Notes: a model not told the origin generated them from the sequence alone. A stretch of 28,724 nucleotides of DNA from an uncultured Pseudomonadota bacterium (GCA_946479515.1 CAMLGF010000046.1:1-28724); one strand, 5' to 3'; positions 15,500 through 23,141 are shown, numbered from the stretch's first letter. A program made the numbers and translations.

Positions 15500-16795
15500 T
15501 CAGAGCCTTGGCTGGGCACTGACGGCGTTCTCCTCCACGGCGTCGTCCGGCAGTGCGGCGAGGCGCTTCTCGAGAAAACGCCTGGCGGGCCCCTGGGCCG
15601 TGAGCTCGAGGGCGCGCCGGTAGGCCTGGCGCGCCTCGGCATGGCGCCCGAGCCGGCGGCAGAAATCTGCGCGCGCGGCGTGTGCGAGCTGATACTTCTC
15701 GAGCTCCCCGCCGGCGAGCAGCCGGTCGAGATCCGCGAGGCCCGCCTCCGGTCCGTCGCGCATGGCGACGGCGACGCTGCGATTCAGCTCGATGATGGGC
15801 GAGGGCGTGATGCGCAGGAGCAGGTCGTACAGGCCCACGATCTCGTTCCAGTCGGTCGCCGCGGCGCTCGGCGCCTCGGCATGAACTGCGGCAATGGCGG
15901 CCTGCACGGCGTACGGGCCGATCTCCGGCGCCGAAAAGGCCGCGCGGGTGAGCGCCACGCCCTCGTCGATCAGTGCGCGGTTCCAGCGGCTGCGATCCTG
16001 CTCGTCGAGCAGGATGAGCTCGCCGTCTGCGGTGGCGCGCGTCTCGCGGCGCGACTCGTGCAGCAGCATCAGCGCGAGCAGCCCGCGCACTTCCGCTTCC
16101 GGCAGCAGTTGCAGGATCAGGCGGCCGAGGCGAATCGCCTCGCCGGAAAGGTCCGCGCGCGTGGCCGAATCGCCGCTGCTCGCCGAGTAACCCTCGTTGA
16201 AGACCAGATAGACCACGCGCAACACGCTGTCCAGGCGTTCCGCCAGCTGGTCGCGGGCCGGCACCTCGTAGGGAATGCGGGCGTCGCGGATCTTGTTCTT
16301 GGCGCGCACGATGCGTTGCGCCAGCGTGGGTGCCGGCGTCAGGAAGGCCGAGGCGATCTCCTCGGTAGTGAGGCCGCAGACCTCGCGCAGCGTGAGCGCG
16401 ACCTGCGCGTCGGGCGCCAGCGCCGGGTGGCAACAGGTGAACACCAGGCGCAGCCGATCGTCCTCGAGCAGCTCCGCCCGGTCGAGCGGCGTGGACTCAT
16501 CGCTCAGCGACGCGGCAACGTCGGGTCGATCCTCGAGATGCTCGAAACGCTTTTCGCGCCGCTGCTTGTCGATGGATTTGAAACGCCCCGCGGACACCAG
16601 CCAGGCGACGGCATTCTGCGGCAGCCCCTCCGTGGGCCATTTCTCCATGGCGGCGCGGAAGGCGTCGCTGAGCGCTTCCTCGGCCCGATCGAAATCGCCG
16701 AGCAGGCGGATCAGGGTGGCGAGCACGCGCCGCGATTCCTTGCGATAGAGCGCGTCGATTTCCTGGCGAACGCGGGCGATCTCGGCGGCAGGCAT
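15500..16795 (-). CDS. ECF42-type sigma factor with C-terminal TPR-like extension
   Basis: This 431-residue protein is much longer than an ordinary ECF sigma factor (~180-200). Residues ~10-95 are region 2 (LLGDFDRAEEALSDAFRAAMEKWP, AVAWLVSAGRFKSIDKQRR). The LRLVFTCCHPAL motif and LTLREVCGLTTEEIASAFL at ~115-165 give region 4. The remaining ~260 residues are an Ala/Leu/Arg-rich helical extension (VYLVFNEGYSASSG, ELNRSVAVAMRDGPEAGLADLDRLL), matching the TPR-bearing C-terminus of ECF42. In that group the extension, rather than a separate anti-sigma factor, is tied to activity. No anti-sigma gene is evident. Downstream are DGPF and VOC genes; a four-TM gene lies 8 bases upstream. No Shine-Dalgarno was found, so coupling to that gene is likely. 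Confidence 0.9.
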   Translation of the reverse strand: MPAAEIARVRQEIDALYRKESRRVLATLIRLLGDFDRAEEALSDAFRAAMEKWPTEGLPQNAVAWLVSAGRFKSIDKQRREKRFEHLEDRPDVAASLSDESTPLDRAELLEDDRLRLVFTCCHPALAPDAQVALTLREVCGLTTEEIASAFLTPAPTLAQRIVRAKNKIRDARIPYEVPARDQLAERLDSVLRVVYLVFNEGYSASSGDSATRADLSGEAIRLGRLILQLLPEAEVRGLLALMLLHESRRETRATADGELILLDEQDRSRWNRALIDEGVALTRAAFSAPEIGPYAVQAAIAAVHAEAPSAAATDWNEIVGLYDLLLRITPSPIIELNRSVAVAMRDGPEAGLADLDRLLAGGELEKYQLAHAARADFCRRLGRHAEARQAYRRALELTAQGPARRFLEKRLAALPDDAVEENAVSAQPRL

Positions 16796-16803
16796 GGGCG
16801 GTA

Positions 16804-17316
16804 TCAGGTCGGAACGGTGCAGTGAGGTTTCGGGTCTTTAAGGTCTGCGGTGCTGCCGATCAACGCCAGCTCGGCGGCCAGCAGCGCGATCGATGCCGCC
16901 ATGGCCATGAGCATGCCGAAGAACAGCAGCGGCCCGCCCACGTCGTCCGCCGCGCGGGCGATGACATCGGCGACCACGCTGGTGAGCAGCAGGGCGATGG
17001 CGATCGAGAACCCGCTCGCCAGTGCCACCACGCCCGCCACGACCGGGCGCGCGCGCAGGCGCGCGTCAGGCATCAATGGCAGGCGATGTGTGACGCGCCA
17101 CCCGGCCATGGCGCCGGGAACGATGAAACCCGCCAGCGTGACCAGCGACAGGAACCAGGGCGGCTGCGGCCGGTACCAGGGCAGGGGCGAGCTCGTGAAG
17201 TAGTCGATCCAGGTGCTCACCAGCACGTACGCGGCGCAGGCAGGCGCGGTCAGCACGACGAACGCGTACAGCGCACGCGTGATGCTCCATCGCCTGACGT
17301 CGCCGCGCCCGCTCAT
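16804..17316 (-). CDS. Four-TM hypothetical membrane protein
   Basis: This 170-residue protein has four predicted membrane segments: ITRALYAFVVLTAPACAAYV, FLSLVTLAGFIVPGAMAG, VVAGVVALASGFSIAIALLL and LLFFGMLMAMAASIALLAA. A loop rich in Trp and Pro (PLPWYRPQPPW) separates the first two. I recognise no family. It is the first gene of the ECF42 transcript and ends 8 bases before the sigma ATG. It has no resemblance to zinc-binding anti-sigma factors (no HxxxCxxC), but a membrane input to the sigma factor cannot be excluded from position alone. Confidence 0.65.
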   Translation of the reverse strand: MSGRGDVRRWSITRALYAFVVLTAPACAAYVLVSTWIDYFTSSPLPWYRPQPPWFLSLVTLAGFIVPGAMAGWRVTHRLPLMPDARLRARPVVAGVVALASGFSIAIALLLTSVVADVIARAADDVGGPLLFFGMLMAMAASIALLAAELALIGSTADLKDPKPHCTVPT

Positions 17317-17549
17317 GCCCGCAAGCTAACGCCGCGACCGCGAGCTGGCAACCGCATCGCGACCGGCGCGGTCCGCTTCGCACGCGCAGGCTCGCGAGCA
17401 AGGTTGTTAGGCGAGTTAGCGAGGTGACCGGCGTGTGGATGCGCGTTGCGGCGCCTGGGCATGTTTCCTCCGCGACGGACGATGCCGTACTATAACTAAA
17501 TCGTCTTTCTTTAATAAACACGATACATCTATATAAGACGGGGGAGCGC
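17317..17549 (+). promoter_or_regulatory. AT-rich regulatory region upstream of the sugar porter
   Basis: Its distal part (17317-17470) is GC-rich with nothing recognisable. From ~17486 it becomes strikingly AT-rich for this genome. It holds a TATATAAG -10-like box (17530-17537) and GGGGGAG just before the ATG at 17550. Copies of ACGAT or its complement occur at 17478-17483, 17500-17505 and 17520-17524, spaced about two helical turns, possibly an operator. No good -35 box was found, which fits activator-dependent or repressed control. Confidence 0.4.
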
Positions 17550-18914
17550 ATGACGAATTCGGGCAGCCGCGCCAGCGGCAACGTCGGCATCATCGTCACC
17601 GCGAGTCTTGCGGGGCTGCTGTTCGGCTTCGACACCGTGGTGATTTCCGGTGTCACCGAATCCGTGAGCCGCGTGTTTCATGTCGCGGCGGGCAGTTTCT
17701 GGTACGGCTTCTCCGTGGCCAGCGCCTTGTTAGGCACGCTGATCGGCGCGCTGGTCGCGGGCGTGCCCGGCGATCGCCATGGTTCACGTGACACGCTCAA
17801 GGTCGTGGGTTTCATGTACGTGGTGTCGGCGCTCGGCTGCGCGCTGTGCTGGAGCCTCGAATCCTTCTACGTGTTCCGCTTCATCGGCGGGCTCGCGATC
17901 GGCGCCTCGTCGGTGCTGGCGCCGGTGTACATCTCCGAGATCGCGCCCGCCGACCGGCGTGGCGCGCTCACCGGCCTGTTCCAGTTCAACATCGTGCTCG
18001 GCATCCTGATCGCGTTCGCGAGCAACGCGCTGGTGCAGGGATTGCTGACGGACGTGGCCGGCGCGGAGCCCTGGCGCGTGAAGCTGGGCATCGCCGCCAT
18101 TCCGGCCGTGGTGTTCGCCGTGCTCATGTTCACCATTCCGCAGAGTCCGCGCTGGCTGGCATTGCGCGGGCGCCGGGAGGAGGCGCGCGCGAGTCTCGCA
18201 CGCGTCGGCGTGCGCCAGCCGGAGGCCATGCTCGAGGAGTTCGCGCGCGCCGCCGAGGATGCGCGCCGCAACTCGGCGCTGCGCCTGTTCACGGCGGCCA
18301 ATCGCCGGCCGATCCTGCTCGCGGTGCTGCTGGCCATGTTCAACCAGCTCTCCGGCATCAATGCCATCCTCTATTACCTCAACGACATCTTCTTCGCCGC
18401 GGGCTTCAGCGGCTGGTCGAACGACCTGCAGGCCGTGGCCATCGGCGCGGCCAACCTCATCGCCACGGTGATCGCGCTGCGGGTGATCGACCGCGTGGGG
18501 CGCCGCAAACTGCTGCTCACGGGCGCCGTTGGCACGGCCGTGGCGCTGGCCGCCGTCGCGGCCATCTTCGCCACCGGGCAGGGCAAGCCCTATCTGCTCG
18601 CCATGCTGATCGCCTTCATCGCGTTCTTCGCCTTTTCGCAGGGTGCGGTCATCTGGGTATACCTGGCGGAAATCTTCCCGACGCCGGTGCGATCGCGGGG
18701 GCAGGCGCTGGGCAGCAGCGTGCACTGGGGCATGAACGCCCTGATCGCGCAGGCCTTCCCCATGATCGCGGTGCACACCCAGGCGTTGCCCTTCGTCTTC
18801 TTTTCGCTGTGCATGGTGTTGCAGTTCTTCGTCGTGCTGGCGATATTCCCGGAAACTCGCGGCGTGGAGCTCGAGTCCATGGACAGAGCGCTCGAAAGGA
18901 ACAGCAGCAAATGA
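17550..18914 (+). CDS. Sugar porter family MFS transporter
   Basis: This 454-residue, 12-TM inner-membrane protein has the signatures of the sugar porter family: LLFGFDTVVISG in TM1, GDRHGSRDTLK in loop 2-3, PQSPRWLALRGRREEA after TM6, NQLSGINAILYY in TM7, IDRVGRRKL in loop 8-9, YLAEIFPTPVRSRGQA near TM10 and PETRG at the end. These carry hexoses or pentoses by proton symport or facilitated diffusion. The Gln of the usual QQxSG motif is Asn here. Its stop overlaps the ATG of the SGNH hydrolase gene (ATGA). Context (GH3 enzyme, fructokinase, second sugar transporter) supports uptake of a plant-glycan sugar; the sugar cannot be named from sequence. Confidence 0.92.
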   Translation: MTNSGSRASGNVGIIVTASLAGLLFGFDTVVISGVTESVSRVFHVAAGSFWYGFSVASALLGTLIGALVAGVPGDRHGSRDTLKVVGFMYVVSALGCALCWSLESFYVFRFIGGLAIGASSVLAPVYISEIAPADRRGALTGLFQFNIVLGILIAFASNALVQGLLTDVAGAEPWRVKLGIAAIPAVVFAVLMFTIPQSPRWLALRGRREEARASLARVGVRQPEAMLEEFARAAEDARRNSALRLFTAANRRPILLAVLLAMFNQLSGINAILYYLNDIFFAAGFSGWSNDLQAVAIGAANLIATVIALRVIDRVGRRKLLLTGAVGTAVALAAVAAIFATGQGKPYLLAMLIAFIAFFAFSQGAVIWVYLAEIFPTPVRSRGQALGSSVHWGMNALIAQAFPMIAVHTQALPFVFFSLCMVLQFFVVLAIFPETRGVELESMDRALERNSSK

Positions 18915-19666
18915 AAACTCAGTCGAACCTGGTCAATCGTCGTTCGTTGATGTCGGCCACGCTGGGCGCGGGGCTGGCATTGCCGCTGGCCGTGCCGGCG
19001 TTGGCTGACGAGGTGTGCGTCAAGAAGCCTGGTACGGCCCCCGCGCTCGAGCCCGAGCGGCTGATGACGGACTGGGCTTGGCTCGCCCGCTATCGCGACG
19101 AGAATGCGCACCTGATCGCCAGCAAGGCGCAGGTCCACGCGGTGTTCCTCGGCGACTCCATCACCGAGGGCTGGCGCGACAAGCAGCCGGAATTCTTCGG
19201 CAAGGGCAATGTGTGCCGCGGCATCAGCGCGCAGACCACGCCACAGATGCTGGTGCGCATGCGCGCCGACGTGGTGGATCTGCATCCAAAGGTGGTGCAC
19301 ATCATGGCGGGCACCAACGACATCGCGTTCAACACCGGGCCGATGAGCGCCGACGACACCAAACGCAACATCCAGTCGATGTGCGACATCGCGCGCATGA
19401 ACAAGATCCGCGTGGTGCTGGCGTCGATTCCGCCGGCGGCCTTCTTCCCGTGGCGCCAGGGGCTCGAGACCGCGAGCACCATCATTGCGCTGAACGGCTG
19501 GATCAGCGGCTACGCCAAGGCCATCGGCGCAACCTACGCCGACTACCACTCGGCCATGTCGAACGGCAAGGGCGGCATGAAGCCGGGCCTCTCCACCGAC
19601 GAAGTGCATCCGTCAGAAGAGGGCTACGCCGTGATGCGCCCCATCGCCGAGCGCGCGATCAAGTAA
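18911..19666 (+). CDS. Exported SGNH/GDSL hydrolase
   Basis: This 251-residue hydrolase has all four SGNH blocks. The nucleophile Ser83 is in FLGDSITEGW, Gly104 in RGISAQTT, Asn136 in AGTNDI, and Asp230/His233 in STDEVHPSEEGY. The N-terminus VNRRSLMSATLGAGLALPLA, ending in ALADE, is a signal peptide with a twin-arginine-like motif, so Tat export is possible. Family members hydrolyse acyl esters; carbohydrate O-acetyl esterases and lysophospholipases share the same motifs. Tight coupling to a sugar porter (4-base overlap) makes a glycan deacetylase plausible, an inference. The reading frame stays open upstream inside the porter gene, but the ATG at 18911 gives the signal peptide. The TAA stop runs straight into a REP-like element. 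Confidence 0.88.
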   Translation: MKTQSNLVNRRSLMSATLGAGLALPLAVPALADEVCVKKPGTAPALEPERLMTDWAWLARYRDENAHLIASKAQVHAVFLGDSITEGWRDKQPEFFGKGNVCRGISAQTTPQMLVRMRADVVDLHPKVVHIMAGTNDIAFNTGPMSADDTKRNIQSMCDIARMNKIRVVLASIPPAAFFPWRQGLETASTIIALNGWISGYAKAIGATYADYHSAMSNGKGGMKPGLSTDEVHPSEEGYAVMRPIAERAIK

Positions 19667-19710
19667 TGGGGACATTCCTCGTTTTCTAGAAAACGGGGAC
19701 GCGCCTCGAA
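19666..19710 (+). repeat. REP-like 45-nt element, copy 1
   Basis: The element starts on the last A of the SGNH hydrolase stop with ATGGGGACATTCCTC. Next comes the perfect palindrome GTTTTCTAGAAAAC, then GGGGACGCGCCTCGAA. A second copy lies in inverted orientation at 20385-20429 with about 39 of 45 identical positions. Both copies read in the sense direction of the gene they follow. No transposase-like gene is present in the window. Confidence 0.75.
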
Positions 19711-19722
19711 TCAGCTCCCGCC

Positions 19723-19750
19723 TTGCAATCCGCGCCGCAGGCAGCACTAT
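19723..19750 (+). promoter_or_regulatory. Weak promoter candidate for ybiI
   Basis: TTGCAA (19723-19728) and CACTAT (19745-19750) are 16 bases apart. The predicted transcription start falls on or next to the ATG at 19757, and there is no Shine-Dalgarno, so the mRNA could be leaderless. The -10 box matches at only three positions. Confidence 0.3.
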
Positions 19751-19756
19751 CGCTGC

Positions 19757-20023
19757 ATGGCTACCGGCTGGGCGCGCGAAGGCGCGGAACAGGATCAGAT
19801 CGACGCGACCGTCAAGGACGGCATTCAGCGCGCGAAGAGCCGCTTGCCCTCGGGTGAGTCACTGGAGTCGTGCGCCCACTGTGGCGCGCGCATTCCCGAG
19901 GCGCGCCGCGCGGCCATTCCCGGCGTGCGGCTGTGCATCGTCTGCCAGGAAGCCGAAGACAAGTCGCAGGTGAACAACGCCGGCTACAACCGGCGCGGCA
20001 GCAAGGACAGCCAGCTGCGCTGA
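19757..20023 (+). CDS. ybiI: DksA/TraR-type C4 zinc-finger protein YbiI
   Basis: This 88-residue protein matches the enterobacterial YbiI family almost end to end. It starts MATGW, has an acidic/helical region (QDQIDATVKDGIQRAKSRL), then GESLESCAHCGARIPEARR and AAIPGVRLCIVCQ, and ends GYNRRGSKDSQLR. The four zinc ligands C39, C42, C60 and C63 are present. The family shares the zinc finger of DksA but lacks the long coiled coil that enters the RNA polymerase secondary channel, so a DksA-like role is uncertain. It stands alone between sugar genes, and its TGA abuts the stop of the convergent ACP-like gene. No ribosome binding site is visible. Confidence 0.92.
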   Translation: MATGWAREGAEQDQIDATVKDGIQRAKSRLPSGESLESCAHCGARIPEARRAAIPGVRLCIVCQEAEDKSQVNNAGYNRRGSKDSQLR

Positions 20024-20350
20024 TCAGGCCGCGCGCCTGCGCGCGCGCTGGACCACGAGATCGCGGAAGGTGTCGAGACGGCGAGTCGGCCCCTGTGCGT
20101 CGAGCGCGAACTCCTCTTCGAGTGCCATCGACAGCTCGAGGGTGTCCAGTGAATCGCGCCCGGGATCCGGGCTTTCGAGCCAGGCGGCGATCTCCACGAG
20201 CGTGGTGTGCGGTCGCAGGTCTTTCACCCGGGCACCCACCACTTCCGCGATCCGCAGTGCAAGCCGGTATGCCTCTTCTCGCAGTGGCGGTTCGAAGTGC
20301 GGGCGAATGCGCGCGGCGAACATTTCGAGATCGGCTCGCGTGGGTTTCAC
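20024..20350 (-). CDS. Orphan acyl-carrier-protein-like protein
   Basis: This 108-residue protein resembles acyl carrier proteins in residues ~30-95. It has a helix-1 region (ALRIAEVVGARVKDLRPHTTL) and the phosphopantetheine attachment motif GRDSLDTLELSMALEEEF with Ser67 in the DSL context. The N-terminal 25 residues and a longer loop (AAWLESPDPG) are not typical of fatty-acid ACP, and the very basic tail (QRARRRAA) is unusual for this acidic family. The start is a GTG with GAGGGGA 5 bases upstream. No synthase, ligase or transferase gene is nearby, so its acyl chain and pathway are unknown. A strong terminator lies only ~26 bases upstream, which leaves little room for a promoter. Confidence 0.7.
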   Translation of the reverse strand: MKPTRADLEMFAARIRPHFEPPLREEAYRLALRIAEVVGARVKDLRPHTTLVEIAAWLESPDPGRDSLDTLELSMALEEEFALDAQGPTRRLDTFRDLVVQRARRRAA

Positions 20351-20368
20351 GGTCGTCCCCTCGAGGGA

Positions 20369-20404
20369 TAAAAAAGGGACGCGGCTCGAGCCGCGTCCCC
20401 TTTT
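20369..20404 (-). terminator. Strong Rho-independent terminator of the GH3 gene
   Basis: A perfect 24-base palindrome (20376-20399, centre CTCGAG, GC-rich arms) is followed on the minus strand by six T residues (20375-20370). On the plus strand it is followed by C and TTTT, so it could also work weakly in that direction. It lies 30 bases after the GH3 stop and overlaps the right copy of the REP-like element. Confidence 0.7.
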
Positions 20405-20429
20405 GCTAGCAAATGAGGAATGTCCCCAT
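20385..20429 (-). repeat. REP-like 45-nt element, copy 2
   Basis: Read on the minus strand, it starts on the last A of the GH3 TAA stop with ATGGGGACATTCCTC, identical to copy 1. It continues with the palindromic segment ATTTGCTAGCAAAA, then GGGGACGCGGCTCGAG. Relative to copy 1 the CTAG hairpin shows a compensatory T-A to G-C change. Its 3' end merges into the terminator palindrome. Confidence 0.75.
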
Positions 20430-23002
20430 TAATTACAGGTGATGGACTTGTCGGCGACGGTGCCGAGCTTCACTTGCGAGAACGCGATGTCGAGCTTGCC
20501 GGCGGATTGCAGCGCCAGTGCGCCATTGACCTTGCTCACGTCCACGCCGGCCTTCTGGAAGCACTTCAGCATCACGCCGACGGTGGCGAACTTGCCGGCC
20601 GGCAGGCTGTTGAGCGTGTCCGCGAAGGGCAGGTGGCCCTCGCAATTGGCCCCGCAGGTCATGCCGATGGTGGTGTCTGCCGGCACCGGCGCATCGTGCC
20701 GCACGCGAACCAGCAGCATCACGTCGCCATTGGTCTCTCGCGAGATGTCCACCGCGCCCTCGCTGGTGATCGACACGGTGGCCGCGCCGTCACCGTCGAA
20801 CTGGAAGCGGCGCGCGCCTTCTTGCACCTGATCGTCGATGGCCGTGACCTTGACGCGTCCGCCGATGGCGTCCACCGGCGTGGTGGTGATGCGCGTGGTA
20901 TCCGGACCATTCGACACGCGCAGCGACCAGGGCTGCACCGGCACGCCCTTGTCGAAATACGAGCCGGTGGTCATGAGCTCCGCCGCGACACCCGGGTCCT
21001 CGGGCAGTGCCGCCAGTTCCTGGGGCTCGGCGTACGTGAGGCCATAGCCGAACGGGAACAGCGGATCGTACGGTTCCTTGTTCACGTTGAGCGGCGTGCC
21101 GGTGGCATCCCGCGGCCAGGAGAACGACAGCTTGCCGGTGAAGTCGTGGTTCACCGCGCCATCCTTCTTGCGGAACAGCACGTCGGAGATGCCGATGCCT
21201 TCGGTGCCCGGCAGCCACGCCGCGACATAGGCATTGGCCAGATTGATCTCGCGGTTCTGCCACAGCGGGCGTCCCGAGAACAGGATGGCGACCACCGGGA
21301 TCTTCTCGTCCTGCAGTTTCTTCATGATCTCCAGGTGCTGGGTCATGGAACCCGGCAGCGTCTGCACCTTGAGATCGCCCTGGAATTCCGCGTACGGATT
21401 CTCGCCGAACACGACGATGGCCACGTCCGGCTTCTTCTTGAAGCTGCCGTCGGTGGATAGTTCGGCGGATCCGCCGCCGGCCTTCACCGCCGCCTTGACG
21501 CCGGCCCACACCGAGGTGGCGCCCGGGAAGTCCGCGTTGGTCAGGCCCGTGCCCTGCCAGGTGATGGTCCAGCCACCGGCCTGCTTGCTGATGTTGTCGG
21601 CGCCGTCGCCGGTGACCAGCACGTGCCGATTGGCGGCCAGCGGCAGCAGGCCGCCGTTGTTCTTGAGCAGCACCAGCGACTGGCGCACGGCGTCGCGCGC
21701 CACCGCGCGCTGCTCGGGTGACGCCAGCATCTTGAAGTTGCCGGCCAGCTCGCGCTTCGAGGGCTGCACGCCGTCGAACACGCCGGCGCGGAACTTCACG
21801 CGCAGGATGCGCGTGACCGCGTCGTCGAGGCGCTCCATGGGGATGATGCCGTCTTTCACCTGCTGCAAGGTGTTGTGGTACAGGCCCTTCCAGCTGTCGG
21901 GTGCCATGAACATGTCGAGCCCGGCGTTGAGCGCCTGCGGGCAGTTGTCGTTGGTGCAGCCGATCACCTGGCCGTGCGCGTTCCAGTCGCCCACGGTGAA
22001 GCCGTCGAAGTTCATGCGCTTCTTGAGCACGTCGGTGATCAGGCCCTTGTGCCCGGTGATCTTCGCGCCGTTCCAGCTCGAGAAGGAAATCATGATGGTC
22101 TGCACGCCGTTCTCGATGGCCGGCACGTAGCCCGCGTTGTGGATGTCGCGCAGTTCGGTCTCGGGGATGCGGGCGTCGCCCTGGTCGCAGCCGTTCTCAA
22201 TGCCGCCGTCGGCCAGGAAGTGCTTGGTCGAGGAGATCAGGTGCCGGCCCTTGAGGAATTCCGGCGAGGCCGGATCGCCCTGCAGCCCTTTCACGAACTC
22301 ACCCGCGAAGGACGCCACGAGCTTCGGATCTTCGGAATAACCCTCGTAGGCGCGGCCCCAGCGATCGTCCTGCGGCACCGTCACCGTGGGGGCGAACGTC
22401 CAGTCGATGCCGGTGGTGCGCACCTGCTCGGCCGTGACGCGCGCGACCTCGCCTAACAACTTCGGGTTGTGCGTGGCGCCGAGGCCCACGTTGTGCGGGA
22501 ACAGCACGGCGCCGACGATGTTGCTGTGGCCGTGCATGGCGTCGATGCCCCAGATCATCGGAATGCCCTGTCCACCGTTGCTGGTGTCGACGGACGCGGC
22601 GTAGAACTGGTCGGCGAGCGCGAGCCACTCCTTGGCGGGCGCGCGCGGATTGCCATTCGGGTCGGAGCCGCCGCCGGCGAGGATCGACCCCAGGTGATAC
22701 TCCTTCATGTCCGCCGGCTTGATGCAGCAGATATCCGCCTGGATGACCTGGCCGACCTTCTCCTCGACCGTCATCTTCTTAAGTAATGCCGCGACCCGCT
22801 CTTCCAGCGCGGCGTCCTGCGTGAACGGCCAGTGCGGTGAGGGCCAGATCTCCGGGTGCACGGCCGCGGGATCTTCCGCCTTGGCCTCGGCGGCCGGCTT
22901 GTCCCTGGACGCGTCTTTGCAGCCGAACATCAGCAGGATAGGCGCGATCAGCAGTGCCGTGGCCGCGCCGGTTCTATGGACATTGGACAGGGAAGGGGAC
23001 AT
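20429..23002 (-). CDS. Glycoside hydrolase family 3 lipoprotein (exo-beta-glucosidase type)
   Basis: This 857-residue enzyme starts with a signal peptide whose hydrophobic run ends LLMFGC (Cys28), a somewhat atypical lipobox. The mature protein is probably lipid-anchored or periplasmic. The TIM-barrel domain (~60-410) has MTVEEKVGQVIQAD, DRWGRAYEGYSEDP, the STKHF lysine-histidine pair (K260-H261) and the nucleophile Asp339 in GFTVGDW, where Gly replaces the usual Ser. The alpha/beta sandwich domain follows (SLVLLKNNGGLLPL, VFGENPYAE, FPFGYGLTY). A C-terminal extension of ~170 residues, with Cys pairs, resembles the extra beta-domain of ExoP-like exo-1,3/1,4-beta-glucanases. It releases terminal beta-glucosyl residues from oligosaccharides. 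AGGAG lies 7 bases before the ATG at 23002; the frame stays open upstream without a better start. It is divergent from the halogenase-like operon. Confidence 0.93.
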   Translation of the reverse strand: MSPSLSNVHRTGAATALLIAPILLMFGCKDASRDKPAAEAKAEDPAAVHPEIWPSPHWPFTQDAALEERVAALLKKMTVEEKVGQVIQADICCIKPADMKEYHLGSILAGGGSDPNGNPRAPAKEWLALADQFYAASVDTSNGGQGIPMIWGIDAMHGHSNIVGAVLFPHNVGLGATHNPKLLGEVARVTAEQVRTTGIDWTFAPTVTVPQDDRWGRAYEGYSEDPKLVASFAGEFVKGLQGDPASPEFLKGRHLISSTKHFLADGGIENGCDQGDARIPETELRDIHNAGYVPAIENGVQTIMISFSSWNGAKITGHKGLITDVLKKRMNFDGFTVGDWNAHGQVIGCTNDNCPQALNAGLDMFMAPDSWKGLYHNTLQQVKDGIIPMERLDDAVTRILRVKFRAGVFDGVQPSKRELAGNFKMLASPEQRAVARDAVRQSLVLLKNNGGLLPLAANRHVLVTGDGADNISKQAGGWTITWQGTGLTNADFPGATSVWAGVKAAVKAGGGSAELSTDGSFKKKPDVAIVVFGENPYAEFQGDLKVQTLPGSMTQHLEIMKKLQDEKIPVVAILFSGRPLWQNREINLANAYVAAWLPGTEGIGISDVLFRKKDGAVNHDFTGKLSFSWPRDATGTPLNVNKEPYDPLFPFGYGLTYAEPQELAALPEDPGVAAELMTTGSYFDKGVPVQPWSLRVSNGPDTTRITTTPVDAIGGRVKVTAIDDQVQEGARRFQFDGDGAATVSITSEGAVDISRETNGDVMLLVRVRHDAPVPADTTIGMTCGANCEGHLPFADTLNSLPAGKFATVGVMLKCFQKAGVDVSKVNGALALQSAGKLDIAFSQVKLGTVADKSITCN

Positions 23003-23141
23003 CGAAAAGCTCCTGTTCTTGGGCGCGGACAGCCTATGCTGTCTGCCGCCGAAATTCGAGAGACGACACGCGGTTATTTGACAGCTTTTGGTGGCGGCAG
23101 CTAGCCTCGCCGCGCCATCGCGCAGGGGGCTCACGAACGAA
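23003..23141. promoter_or_regulatory. Divergent promoter region between GH3 and halogenase-like genes
   Basis: This 139-base gap contains the inverted repeat GACAGC-CTAT-GCTGTC (23028-23043). A third GACAGC sits at 23080-23085, inside a perfect -35 box TTGACA (23078-23083) facing the halogenase-like gene. The corresponding -10 is poor (TAGCCT with 18-base spacing), suggesting regulated transcription. The repeats are good operator candidates for shared control of both directions. Confidence 0.45.

Noticed and set aside
14595..16433. Minus-strand 612-codon frame covering sigma factor, DGPF and VOC regions
   Set aside because: Only its last 136 codons (VOC protein from 15005) are real; the rest is out of frame with the sigma and DGPF genes.
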